From: Deltaproteobacteria bacterium
GTDB taxonomy: Bacteria > Desulfobacterota > Deferrimicrobia > Deferrimicrobiales > Deferrimicrobiaceae
Reading direction: 5' to 3'
Length of the DNA stretch: 39,178 bases
NCBI GenBank assembly: GCA_030668225.1
Contig: DAOUUI010000003.1
Span: 1 to 39,178 of the forward strand
Shown here: one piece after another, positions 9,310 to 19,093 of the stretch
Layout: each line of letters starts with the position of its first letter
How positions within the stretch are numbered: the stretch's first letter is position 1
Notes under the pieces: model-generated
The model's database searches: none
The model's input: the letters and a program-made list of their open reading frames with translations, nothing else
Told to the model about the DNA's origin: nothing
Position numbers and translations under genes: made by a program

Positions 9310-10040
9310 TGGCATTCCAGGTAATTCCCGCGGTCGACATCCAGGGGGGGAAGGCGGTCCGGCTCCGCCAGGGACGGCAGGACGACTCCACGGTGTTCGA
9401 CGACTCCCCGGTGGAGGTGGCGCGACGGTTTGCGGCAGAGGGGGCGACGAGGATACACGTGGTTGATCTGGACGGCGCGTTCAGCGGAAAGGCGGTGAAC
9501 GAAGAGATCATCCGTCGCATCGTGAATGCGGTGGAGTGTCCGGTCCAGATGGGAGGGGGAGTGCGCAACTATGAAATCGCCGCCCGTTATCTCGGGGCGG
9601 GCGTCTCCCGGATCATCCTCGGGACATCGATCGTCCGGAACCCCGAGGAAGTGTTGCGGATCACGAAGGCGTATCCCGGAAAGGTGGCCGCCGGAATCGA
9701 CGCCAAGGACGGGTTCGTCGCCATACGCGGATGGGTGGAGGTCACGGGGGTCACTGCCGTCGATCTCGCACGGCAGATGGAGGAGAACGGGATCTCCTGT
9801 TTCATCTATACGGACATCTCCCGGGACGGCATGATGGAAGGGCCCAACTTCCAGAGTATCCGCGAATTCGCAAGAGGTCTTTCGACGCCGGTCATCGCTT
9901 CCGGCGGCGTCAGCACGATGGAGGATCTTGCGACGCTCGGGGAGATGGAAAGCGACGGGGTGTGCGGCGCGGTGATCGGGCGTGCGATCTACGACGGCTC
10001 CCTCTCGCTTGCCGATGCGCTGACGCAGGAAAGGCAGTAA
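9309..10040 (+). CDS. hisA: ProFAR isomerase
   Basis: Isomerises 5'-ProFAR to PRFAR in histidine synthesis. It is a (beta/alpha)8 barrel of 243 aa with the catalytic Asp in [15 protein letters not shown], phosphate-binding loops MGGGVRN and IASGGVST, and the second acid in the IYTDISRDG strand. The ORF track starts at 9009; the true ATG at 9309 overlaps the hisH stop (TGATG), with GGAGAGAGGG upstream. Because this is not an actinobacterium, a PriA-type dual enzyme is unlikely. Confidence 0.96.
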   Translation: MAFQVIPAVDIQGGKAVRLRQGRQDDSTVFDDSPVEVARRFAAEGATRIHVVDLDGAFSGKAVNEEIIRRIVNAVECPVQMGGGVRNYEIAARYLGAGVSRIILGTSIVRNPEEVLRITKAYPGKVAAGIDAKDGFVAIRGWVEVTGVTAVDLARQMEENGISCFIYTDISRDGMMEGPNFQSIREFARGLSTPVIASGGVSTMEDLATLGEMESDGVCGAVIGRAIYDGSLSLADALTQERQ

Positions 10041-10049
10041 ACGCGCCGG

Positions 10050-10909
<860 letters not shown>

Positions 10910-10913
<4 letters not shown>

Positions 10914-11254
10914 CGGCGGACGAGTTCGTCGCCATGGTGAAGTTCGACGAAAGGGGTCTCGTGCCCGTGGTCACGCAGGACGTTTCCGACAACGCGGTGT
11001 TGATGGTGGCCTGGGCCAACGCGGACGCGATTCGGAACACGTTCGCCACGGCAAGGGCCTCCTACTGGAGCCGTTCCCGGAAATCCCAGTGGGTCAAGGG
11101 GGAGACGTCGGGAAACTTCCAGGAAGTGGAAGAGGTGCTCTACGATTGCGACGTGGACACTGTCCTGTTCCGGGTGCGCCAGAGCGGGCCGGCCTGCCAC
11201 ACGGGAGAACGAACCTGTTTTTATCGTAGCGCCTACCGGCGCGGAGGGGGATAA
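10910..11254 (+). CDS. hisI: Phosphoribosyl-AMP cyclohydrolase
   Basis: Opens the purine ring of PR-AMP in histidine synthesis. The 114-aa protein has the magnesium motif DCDVDT and zinc cysteines in [12 protein letters not shown]. It is the stand-alone HisI type: no HisE pyrophosphohydrolase domain follows, and no hisE is seen nearby. The ATG overlaps the hisF stop (ATGA) and has GGGAGAG upstream. Confidence 0.96.
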
Positions 11255-11256
11255 CG

Positions 11257-11604
11257 ATGACGGACGAATGTGTTTTCTGCAGGATCATCCGGAAGGAGGT
11301 TCCGTCGCAACCGATTCACGAGGACCACGATCTGATTGCCTTCCCGGACAAAGACCCCGTGGCACCGGTCCACGTGCTTGTCGTCCCCAAGGAGCACATG
11401 GTCAATCTGAATGAAGCGGGGATCAAGGACGTGCCGGTTCTGGGCAAGATGCTCCGGCTCGCCGCCAGGATCGCCAACGAGATGGGAGTGGCGGAATCCG
11501 GGTATCGGGTGGTGATCAACAACGGGGACGACGGCGGACAGGTCGTTCCCCACCTGCACCTTCACCTGATCGGGGGCAAAGGACTAGGGGCTAAACTGGG
11601 GTGA
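11257..11604 (+). CDS. Histidine triad (HIT) family nucleotide-binding protein
   Basis: A HINT-like protein of 115 aa. It has an N-terminal CVFCRII with CxxC, an HVLVVPKEH strand and the triad HLHLH (H99, H101, H103). HINT enzymes hydrolyse purine nucleoside phosphoramidates; the physiological substrate here is unknown. It lies 2 bp after hisI and closes the his transcript, an arrangement seen in other deltaproteobacteria. The residues fit HINT rather than Fhit or GalT. Confidence 0.93.
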   Translation: MTDECVFCRIIRKEVPSQPIHEDHDLIAFPDKDPVAPVHVLVVPKEHMVNLNEAGIKDVPVLGKMLRLAARIANEMGVAESGYRVVINNGDDGGQVVPHLHLHLIGGKGLGAKLG

Positions 11605-11626
11605 GCCTTCCCCGGGATGTGGACGG

Positions 11627-11654
11627 GGATTTCCTTGACTTTCCGGGGAAATCC
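11627..11654 (+). promoter_or_regulatory. Perfect dyad overlapping the rpsU promoter -35 region
   Basis: GGATTTCC (11627-11634) and GGAAATCC (11647-11654) are exact reverse complements separated by 12 nt. The dyad encloses the TTGACT -35 candidate. The arm centres are 20 bp apart, about two helical turns, as expected for a dimeric regulator. It could also be an RNA hairpin ending the his transcript, though no T-run follows. Confidence 0.45.
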
Positions 11655-11667
11655 GGTAGTCTATTAT
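11635..11667 (+). promoter_or_regulatory. Predicted promoter for rpsU-yqeY-dnaG-rpoD
   Basis: TTGACT (11635-11640) and TATTAT (11662-11667, 5 of 6 to consensus) lie upstream of rpsU. The spacing of 21 nt is longer than the ideal 17, so either the -35 is poor or the pair needs an activator. This is the only promoter-like sequence in the 103-bp gap after the HIT gene. Confidence 0.42.
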
Positions 11668-11707
11668 GTTTTCGGAATAGCACCGAGGGGGAAGGGGTGA
11701 TCGCAAT

Positions 11708-11905
11708 ATGCCGGGCGTCCGGGTAAAGGAAGAGGAGCCCTTTGAAAGCGTTCTGAAAAGATTCAAGAAACAGTGTGAAAAGGCTGGAATCCTTTCCGAA
11801 ATCCGCAAGCGGGAGCATTACGAAAAGCCGAGCGTGAAGCGTAAGAAAAAAGCTCTTGCTGCGAGAAAACGCGCGTTGAAGAAAATGAGAAAAACGAGAA
11901 CGTGA
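11708..11905 (+). CDS. rpsU: 30S ribosomal protein S21
   Basis: A 65-aa, strongly basic protein with the S21 signature ([23 protein letters not shown] at the start, then [14 protein letters not shown]). S21 helps mRNA binding and initiation on the 30S subunit. It heads the classic macromolecular-synthesis operon (rpsU-dnaG-rpoD), here with yqeY inserted. The nearest purine-rich ribosome-binding site (GGGGGAAGGGG) lies about 12 nt or more upstream of the ATG. Confidence 0.97.
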   Translation: MPGVRVKEEEPFESVLKRFKKQCEKAGILSEIRKREHYEKPSVKRKKKALAARKRALKKMRKTRT

Positions 11906-11908
11906 CAG

Positions 11909-12355
11909 ATGGAGCTTAAGGAACGGATCCGGGGGGATATGCAGAAGGCGGCCAAGGAGAGAAACTCCTTGGCCCTTTCTGCTTTGCGGATGGCGTTGGC
12001 CGCGATCAAGAACAAGGAGATCGAGACGCGAGAGGAGATCGGGGACGATACGGTCTTCAAGGTGCTTGCCACCATGGTGAAGCAGCGAAGAGAATCGATC
12101 GACCTCTACCGGCGGGGAGAGAGGGGCGACCTCGCCGATAAGGAAGCGGCGGAGATCACCGTTCTCGAGGTGTACCTGCCCAAGCCGCTCGCGGATGTCG
12201 AGGTCGAATCCCTTGTGCGCGAGGCCATCGCGGCGGTCGGGGCGAGTTCCCCCGCGGACATGGGTCGCGTCATGAAGGAGTTGATGCCGAAGGTGGCGGG
12301 ACGCGCCGACGGCAAGACGGTGAACGAGATCGTCCGGCGCCTGCTTACCGGGTAG
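11909..12355 (+). CDS. yqeY: YqeY / GatB-related domain protein
   Basis: A 148-aa YqeY-family protein homologous to the tail domain of GatB/GatE amidotransferases. Family features are LKERIRGDMQKAAKERN, LRMALAAIKNKEIE and the C-terminal MGRVMKELMPKVAGRADGKTVNEIV. The molecular function is not established; binding to tRNA is inferred from the GatB tail. It lies 3 bp after rpsU and is followed by a strong terminator. Confidence 0.92.
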   Translation: MELKERIRGDMQKAAKERNSLALSALRMALAAIKNKEIETREEIGDDTVFKVLATMVKQRRESIDLYRRGERGDLADKEAAEITVLEVYLPKPLADVEVESLVREAIAAVGASSPADMGRVMKELMPKVAGRADGKTVNEIVRRLLTG

Positions 12356-12377
12356 CAGGCGGAAGAGAACGGTTGTT

Positions 12378-12407
12378 CCCTGGCGTTTGGGGCGCCAGGG
12401 ATTTTTT
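12378..12407 (+). terminator. Intrinsic terminator between yqeY and dnaG
   Basis: A perfect 8-bp stem, CCCTGGCG (12378-12385) and CGCCAGGG (12393-12400), has a TTTGGGG loop and is followed at once by ATTTTTT. It sits inside the operon, so most transcripts would stop after rpsU-yqeY and only a fraction would read into dnaG-rpoD. The ORF-track dnaG start at 12387 falls within this hairpin, which argues against that start. Confidence 0.85.
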
Positions 12408-12437
12408 CCGACCAGAGAGAGTGAGGCCAGACCAGAC

Positions 12438-14204
12438 TTGGGTGGGCGTATCTCGGAAAGCACGCTGCGCGAGATACGGGACAGAGCGGACATCGTCGAG
12501 GTGGTATCCGATACCGTTCGCCTATCGCGGAGTGGGGCAAGTTTCCGGGGCCTTTGCCCGTTCCACCGGGAAAAGACTCCCTCCTTCTTCGTCCATCCGG
12601 CAAAACAGATCTTTCATTGCTTCGGATGCGGGGAGGGGGGATCGGTTTTCCATTTCCTGATGAAGGTCCGTAGCCTGTCTTTTGCAGAGTCGGTGGAGGA
12701 TTTAGGCGACCGCTACGGAGTTCCGATCCGGTACGAGCGAGGGGTGGCCCCGGAGCGTCCGGAGGAGGATCTGTACCGTATCCTCCAGGGCGCATCCGAA
12801 ACGTACCGCGAACTCCTGAGGTCGTCCCCCGCCGGGAAGGGCGCCCGGGATTTTCTCCGGCGGAGAGGGATAACGCCGGAGGCGGAACAGGAATACTTCC
12901 TCGGGTACGGCGGAAGGGGGAAAGACCTCCTCGATGCCCTCGAACGAAAGGGGATCGAGCTGTCCCGGGCGGAGGCGGCGGGCCTTCTCCTCTCCCGCGA
13001 GGGCGGCGGGTACCGGGAGCGATTCCGGGGGAGGGTGATCTTTCCCATCGCGGACGCGAGGGGGAGGGTTTGCGGTTTCGGTGCCCGGGCGATCGACGAT
13101 GCCCTCCCCAAGTACCTTAACTCCCCGGATTCAAAGATGTATCGCAAGAGTTCCATCCTGTACGGACTCCACCAGGCGCTTCCGGCGATCCGCAGGGAGC
13201 AGAAGGTCCTGGTGGTCGAGGGGTACACGGATCTGATCGGGATGTGGCAAACCGGGGTGAAAAACATCGTCGCGACGTGCGGCACCTCCCTCACCGAGAG
13301 TCATGCCCGTCTCATGAAGCGAATGACGGAGGATGTCATCCTATTGTTTGACGGGGACATAGCCGGGAAACGTTCGGCGGTGCGGGCGGGAGGACCTCTG
13401 TATGCGGCGGGAATCAGCCCCCGCGTCCTCTTTCCCCCCAAGGGGTTGGACCCGGACGATTGGGCGAAGGAAGCATCTCCCGAGGAACTGTCCGGCAGGA
13501 TCGACCGGGCGATCCCCCTGATGGAGTACATCGAGAGGGCGGCGACTCGAAAATACGATCTTTCCCAGATCTCAGGAAAGCTTTCGTATCTGCAGTTGAT
13601 GGGAAAGTATCTGCCGTGGATCACCGACCCTGCCGAGGAGAGGATGTACGTTCAGCGGGTGGCGAAGGCGGCCGCACTGCCCGAGGAGACGGTGCTCGAC
13701 CGGCTACGGGGGAAAAAACTCGTTGCCCCGCCTGCAGCGCCCGGGATGCCTCCGCGGGCTTCCTCGCCCCGGCCGGAGGAGGACATGCTGCTGGGATTGC
13801 TCTCCATGGACCCCTCCCTCCTCGAGGACATCCGGCAGGACGGGGTGGAGAGTTTGCTGGAAGGGGAGGCGACACGCGATGTGGTGGCAAGGCTTGGCCG
13901 TCTTTCGCCTTCGGGAGAGAGCCCCGATATCCTGTCGTTCCTGAACGAGGCGGAAGGGGAGGAGGTCCGGCGAACCCTTTCCGAGCAGATGCTTCGGGCG
14001 GATGCGTCTCCCGGGGAGGCGAGGCGGATCTATCCAGAGGTGGTGCTGGGCCTGCGGATCCGGAAGGCGCGAAACGAACTCGTCCGTCTCCGCGACGAGA
14101 TCCATGCTGCGCAGGGGGAAACGGCGCAGGCGTTGTTCACGAGGATGCTCGACGTGCGCAACGAACTGGAACAGCTCGAAAAGCTAAGAAGAACCCGAAG
14201 ATGA
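12438..14204 (+). CDS. dnaG: DNA primase
   Basis: Makes RNA primers at the replication fork. The N-terminal zinc-ribbon ligands C40, H43, C61 and C64 are visible in CPFHREKTPSF and IFHCFGCGEGG. The toprim core has VVEGYTDLIGM (about 259) and FDGDIAGKRSA (about 304). A variable helical C-terminal domain presumably contacts DnaB. ATG and GTG starts are missing near the N-terminus. TTG 12438 encodes GGRISESTLREIRDRADIVEVVS, matching where other DnaG proteins begin, and gives 588 aa. GTGAGG lies about 11 nt upstream. The earlier TTG at 12387 would put the start inside the terminator. Confidence 0.95.
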   Translation: MGGRISESTLREIRDRADIVEVVSDTVRLSRSGASFRGLCPFHREKTPSFFVHPAKQIFHCFGCGEGGSVFHFLMKVRSLSFAESVEDLGDRYGVPIRYERGVAPERPEEDLYRILQGASETYRELLRSSPAGKGARDFLRRRGITPEAEQEYFLGYGGRGKDLLDALERKGIELSRAEAAGLLLSREGGGYRERFRGRVIFPIADARGRVCGFGARAIDDALPKYLNSPDSKMYRKSSILYGLHQALPAIRREQKVLVVEGYTDLIGMWQTGVKNIVATCGTSLTESHARLMKRMTEDVILLFDGDIAGKRSAVRAGGPLYAAGISPRVLFPPKGLDPDDWAKEASPEELSGRIDRAIPLMEYIERAATRKYDLSQISGKLSYLQLMGKYLPWITDPAEERMYVQRVAKAAALPEETVLDRLRGKKLVAPPAAPGMPPRASSPRPEEDMLLGLLSMDPSLLEDIRQDGVESLLEGEATRDVVARLGRLSPSGESPDILSFLNEAEGEEVRRTLSEQMLRADASPGEARRIYPEVVLGLRIRKARNELVRLRDEIHAAQGETAQALFTRMLDVRNELEQLEKLRRTRR

Positions 14205-14216
14205 GGTGATGGAGAT

Positions 14217-15983
<1,767 letters not shown>

Positions 15984-16023
15984 AGAGAGGGAGGTTGTCC
16001 CCTTAAAGATGACGGGATCCGGA

Positions 16024-16053
16024 TTGACAAAGCACCCGTTTCCCGGGGAAAAT
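16024..16053 (+). promoter_or_regulatory. Predicted promoter for the CAU tRNA
   Basis: TTGACA (16024-16029), an 18-nt spacer and GAAAAT (16048-16053), 28 nt before the tRNA. The -10 context GAAAATGA is identical to that of the rho promoter candidate at 986. Confidence 0.55.
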
Positions 16054-16081
16054 GAGAAATCCGATCCTGGTAAGGGATTAC

Positions 16082-16158
16082 GGGCCCATAGCTCAGTTGG
16101 TCAGAGCCACCGGCTCATAACCGGTCGGTCCCTGGTTCGAGGCCAGGTGGGCCCACCA
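16082..16158 (+). tRNA. tRNA with CAU anticodon (elongator Met or lysidine-modified Ile2)
   Basis: A complete 77-nt cloverleaf: acceptor GGGCCCA/TGGGCCC, D stem GCTC/GAGC, anticodon stem ACCGG/CCGGT around loop CTCATAA, variable loop CGGTC, T stem CCTGG/CCAGG with TTCGAGG, discriminator A and encoded CCA. It has a full 7-bp acceptor stem, unlike the mismatched 1-72 pair of initiator tRNA. C4-G69 and C5-G68 are present; these are lysidine-synthetase determinants known from E. coli tRNA-Ile2. That favours Ile2 reading AUA, but the sequence alone does not exclude elongator Met. Confidence 0.95.
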
Positions 16159-16215
16159 AAATATAGCTATGCCACGTGAAAGGTCGACGATCCGGATAGC
16201 GGGAATGGGGGCGGT

Positions 16216-17382
16216 GTGACCCCCCCGGGGGGCACATCTTCCGCACCCGCCGTTACGGTGGGTGACGTCTGGAAGGCGCTCGACGACGAGTTTCCGTTTG
16301 CCCACCGGGCAGACTGGGACAACGTGGGAATTCTCCTGGGGGACTCGAATGCTCCTGCGACGAGGGTGGTGATCGCGCTGGACGCCACTCCCGCGGTCGT
16401 GGCGGCATGCCGGCGCCACAAGGCCGATCTTCTCGTCACACACCACCCGGTGATCTATTCGCCGCTCAAGTCGATCCGGGCAGACCAGGCCGCCTCCGCC
16501 GCCGTCTACGAGCTGGTCCGGATGGGGTTGGCGGTCATCTCCGCCCACACGAATGCCGACGTCGCGCCGAAGGGGGTGTCCCACGCCCTCGCGCGCAGGA
16601 TCGGCCTGCAGAAGATCCGCCCCCTCATCCCCGGCGAGCCGTCCGACGCGTGCAAGGTCGTGGTGTTCGTACCCCCCGACCGCGCCGACGATGTCCTTGC
16701 CGCGCTGTCGGAGGCGGGGGGAGGCCGAATCGGCCATTACACCCGGTGCTCGTTCCGGACCGTCGGGACGGGAACGTTTTTTCCCGCGGAGGGGGCGAAT
16801 CCGTTTCTGGGCAGACCGGGAAGCGAGGAGAGGGTGGAGGAGGTCCGGCTCGAATCGGTCGTGGCGGCGAACCTTCTTACGGGGGTGCTCAAGGGCGTTC
16901 GGGATGCCCATCCTTACGAGGAGCCGGCGATCGACGTCTATCCGCTCAAGGGGGGGGCTCTCGGAGGCGGGATCGGGGCTGTGGGGAACAGGCTGCGGGA
17001 GGCCCCTCTCGCGGAAGTCCTGGAAGACGTGTACAGGGCCGTGCGGCCATCCTGGATCAAGGTGGCGGGTCCGCAGAAGAGGCGTGTCCGCAAGATCGCG
17101 GTGGTGGCGGGGAGCGGTTCGGAGTTCGCGGAGGCGGCGAGGGCCGCGGGAGCCGACCTTTTCCTCACGGCGGACGTCAAGTATCACCAGGCGCTCGAGG
17201 CGTCCTCCGGAGAGATGACGGTGGCGGACATCGGGCACGGATCGGGGGAGAAGTGGATCCTCCCGGAATTCCGACGCGTGATTTCCGCGCGGTTCGGCAA
17301 AAGGGTCTTTCCCCGCGTGGTCATGGAGAACGAGCCATTGCGGGCGTACAGGCCGAAGGAGACAGGAGGGACGAAGCGTTGA
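16216..17382 (+). CDS. Nif3-like dinuclear metal centre protein (YqfO/YbgI family)
   Basis: A 388-aa Nif3-family protein. Metal-ligand motifs appear at both ends: THHPVIYSPLKS and SAHTNADVAPKGV in the first half, and ADIGHGSGEKW near the C-terminus. Between them lies a CutA1/PII-like insertion (about 130-245, including VVVFVPPDRADDVLAALSEAGGG), as in YqfO. The enzymatic role is unsettled; GTP cyclohydrolase I type 2 labels are tentative. GTG 16216 is the likely start, 57 bp after the tRNA. The stop overlaps the next gene (TGATG). Confidence 0.92.
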   Translation: MTPPGGTSSAPAVTVGDVWKALDDEFPFAHRADWDNVGILLGDSNAPATRVVIALDATPAVVAACRRHKADLLVTHHPVIYSPLKSIRADQAASAAVYELVRMGLAVISAHTNADVAPKGVSHALARRIGLQKIRPLIPGEPSDACKVVVFVPPDRADDVLAALSEAGGGRIGHYTRCSFRTVGTGTFFPAEGANPFLGRPGSEERVEEVRLESVVAANLLTGVLKGVRDAHPYEEPAIDVYPLKGGALGGGIGAVGNRLREAPLAEVLEDVYRAVRPSWIKVAGPQKRRVRKIAVVAGSGSEFAEAARAAGADLFLTADVKYHQALEASSGEMTVADIGHGSGEKWILPEFRRVISARFGKRVFPRVVMENEPLRAYRPKETGGTKR

Positions 17383-18110
17383 TGAAGAACGTGAAGGTTC
17401 TGCTCGACCTGCAGGAGGCCATGAACAGCTCCAGGATGGTCGAAAGGGAGAAGCATAAAGTTCCGCTCGAGGTGGCTGACCTGAAGAATCTTTTCGAGGA
17501 GAGGGAGACGAAGTTTCTCGCAACGAAGCAGGAGTTCGAACAGCTTCAGATGGAGAAGAGGGAGAAGGAACGGGAGATCGAGGAGGAGAGGGAGAAGGTC
17601 GAAAGAGCCAAGGCGAAGCTGATGTCGATCAAGACCAATAACGAAGACTCCGCGATGCTCACAGAGATCGAAGGAACGAAGCGGACCAATACAGTCCGTG
17701 AAGATGAGCTTCTCGCGGTGCTTGCGCGGGACGAGGAAGTGGAAAAGCGGCTCGCCGAGCTGTCGGCGGAAGTCGAGGAGTTGGGTGGCCGCTACCGCGA
17801 ACGCATGGTGGACATCGAGGCGAGAATGGCGAAGTTCGACAAGGACATCTCCCGGCTCCAGGCGAAGAAGAGCGAAGTGGCGGCGAGTCTGGACAAGGGT
17901 CTCGCCAGGAGGTTCGAGATGATCTTCGACCGGCGTGGCGGAGTTGCCATTGTGCCTGCGCGAAACCAGTCCTGCACGGGATGCCATATGAACATTTCCC
18001 ACCAGCTTTTTATTCTCCTCCAGCGCGAGGAAAGGATCTACTCCTGCCCCAACTGCAACCGGATCATCTACTTCGAGGGGGACGTGGCGGAGGAGCAGGC
18101 CGGAGGATGA
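17382..18110 (+). CDS. Coiled-coil protein with C4 zinc ribbon (DUF164 / CdsZ-like)
   Basis: The 242-aa product has a long heptad-rich coiled coil (about residues 30-180, almost all charged, such as REKEREIEEEREKVE). A C-terminal zinc ribbon follows, with C198-x2-C201 (SCTGCH) and C222-x2-C225 (SCPNCN). The family includes Helicobacter HP0958/FlgZ, which binds RNA and RpoN. No function can be given here. The ORF track starts far upstream, inside nif3; ATG 17382 overlaps the nif3 stop. It also overlaps rnhA by ATGA, so the three genes look translationally coupled. Confidence 0.9.
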   Translation: MKNVKVLLDLQEAMNSSRMVEREKHKVPLEVADLKNLFEERETKFLATKQEFEQLQMEKREKEREIEEEREKVERAKAKLMSIKTNNEDSAMLTEIEGTKRTNTVREDELLAVLARDEEVEKRLAELSAEVEELGGRYRERMVDIEARMAKFDKDISRLQAKKSEVAASLDKGLARRFEMIFDRRGGVAIVPARNQSCTGCHMNISHQLFILLQREERIYSCPNCNRIIYFEGDVAEEQAGG

Positions 18111-18526
18111 AGAAAAGGGCGGTTACGGTCCGCAGCGACGGCGCAAGCAGGGGGAATCCCGGCCCGTCCGGGATCGGCGTAGTGCTCGAGGTGGACGGAG
18201 AGGACTGCCCGATCGAACGGTTCGAGTACATCGGGGAAGCGACCAACAACGTTGCCGAATACCGCGCTCTCCTGCTGGGCCTTTCGGAAGCGGAGAAGCT
18301 TTCCCCCTCTTCCTTGACGATCCTGTCCGACTCGGAACTGATCGTCCGGCAGCTGAATGCCGAATATCGAGTGAAATCGGATCTTTTGAAACCCCTCTAT
18401 TACGAGGCCTGCCGGCGTTTGCGCAGATTTCCCGGGACGCGTATACTGCATATAGATCGCGGGGAGAACCAGGCCGCGGACCGGCTTGCGAACCGTGCGA
18501 TCGACGCTCATTTCCAGAAGGCTTGA
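18107..18526 (+). CDS. rnhA: RNase HI family protein
   Basis: A short 139-aa RNase HI of the archaeal/bacterial RVT_3 type. Catalytic acids are recognisable: D in SDGASRGNPGPSG, E in NNVAEYRALLLGL, D in ILSDSELIVRQLN and D in HIDRGENQAADRLAN. It should cleave RNA in RNA-DNA hybrids. It lacks the basic handle loop of the E. coli enzyme. ATG 18107 overlaps the zinc-ribbon gene stop. The last codons and the stop (GCT TGA) are also the first bases of the RNase P RNA. Confidence 0.92.
   Translation: MKKRAVTVRSDGASRGNPGPSGIGVVLEVDGEDCPIERFEYIGEATNNVAEYRALLLGLSEAEKLSPSSLTILSDSELIVRQLNAEYRVKSDLLKPLYYEACRRLRRFPGTRILHIDRGENQAADRLANRAIDAHFQKA
18419..18447 (+). promoter_or_regulatory. Possible promoter inside rnhA for rnpB
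   Basis: TATACT (18442-18447, 5 of 6) follows TTGCGC (18419-18424) by 17 nt. It would start transcripts about 70 nt before the mature rnpB 5' end. The -35 is poor and it lies within coding sequence, so this is tentative. Confidence 0.28.
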
Positions 18527-18931
18527 GGAGGCCAAGCGGCCGCCGGCCCCCCGGAGCGAAAGCGTTGGGGGGCGGGAGGAAAGTCCGGGCTCCGCAGGGC
18601 AGGGTGCCGGGTAATCCCCGGTGGGGGCGACCCCGAGGACAGCGCCACAGAAAAGACACCGCCATCCGGCGGCAATAAGCCGGGCGGCAAGGGTGAAAAG
18701 GTGAGGTAAGAGCTCACCGCGCGCCGGGCGACCGGAGCGGCACGGCAAACCCCACCCGGAGCAAGACCGAATAGGAGGGCAACTCCGCGGAACGCATGCG
18801 GGGGAAGGGCGGCCCGCCCGGAGCCCTCGGGTCAAGGTCGCTGGAGACGGGCGGCAACGTCCGTCCTAGAGAAATGGCCGTAACGCGGCATCAAAACCGC
18901 GCACAGAACCCGGCTTACGGCCTCCTCAAGC
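18521..18931 (+). ncRNA. rnpB: RNase P RNA, bacterial type A
   Basis: The catalytic RNA that trims tRNA 5' leaders. The ends pair perfectly over 13 bp: GCTTGAGGAGGCC (18521-18533) with GGCCTCCTCAAGC (18919-18931), forming P1. Universal regions appear in order: GAGGAAAGTCCGGGCTCC, CACAGAAAAGACACC, GGTAAGAGCTCACCGC, GGCAAACCCC, CCGAATAGGAGGG, AGAGAAATGGCC and ACAGAACCCGGCTTA. Length is about 411 nt. The 5' end overlaps the last 6 nt of rnhA, so maturation of the RNA cuts through the rnhA stop region. Confidence 0.96.
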
Positions 18932-18937
18932 CTTTTT
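18912..18937 (+). terminator. Possible intrinsic terminator at the rnpB 3' end
   Basis: GGCTT (18912-18916) can pair with AAGCC (18928-18932), followed by TTTTT (18933-18937). The stem is only 5 bp with an 11-nt loop and competes with P1. The 13-bp P1 helix followed by CTTTTT may itself serve. From here to 19019 I see no gene. Confidence 0.4.
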
Positions 18938-19019
18938 CCCCTGCCATAATGACCGTCTTCCCTGTGGTAGAACGTGTTTTTGCTCGATTTCTTCGGATCC
19001 GTCTTTCTTATATTAATGC

Positions 19020-19047
19020 TTGACACGTATTCACCGTTCTATAAAAT
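19020..19047 (+). promoter_or_regulatory. Predicted promoter of the dcw cluster
   Basis: TTGACA (19020-19025), a 16-nt spacer and TAAAAT (19042-19047, 5 of 6). It lies directly upstream of the MraZ boxes, so a bound MraZ would cover the transcription start. It is the best promoter match in the window and the only one I see for the 19-kb dcw cluster. Confidence 0.7.
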
Positions 19048-19055
19048 GGCCGCTA

Positions 19056-19080
19056 GTGGGTAAATGTGGGGAAAGGTGGG
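19056..19080 (+). promoter_or_regulatory. MraZ-binding repeats (three GTGGG boxes)
   Basis: GTGGG occurs at 19056-19060, 19066-19070 and 19076-19080, with exactly 10-bp periodicity, 14 nt before mraZ. Known MraZ operators in E. coli and mycoplasmas are tandem G-rich pentamers with 5-nt spacers, so this matches well and predicts autoregulation of the cluster. Confidence 0.85.
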
Positions 19081-19093
19081 TTAGGCGGCCTAC

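Noticed and set aside
12387-12437. Upstream TTG start of dnaG
   Set aside because: It lies in the loop of the intrinsic terminator, and the extra residues match nothing in DnaG.
16407-17381. 325-codon N-terminal extension of the zinc-ribbon protein
   Set aside because: It is the out-of-frame reading of the Nif3-like gene; the coupled ATG at 17382 gives a family-sized product.
19056-19080. GTGGG triplet considered as a CRISPR-like or tandem repeat
   Set aside because: Three 5-bp units with 5-nt spacers immediately before mraZ are an MraZ operator, not an array.
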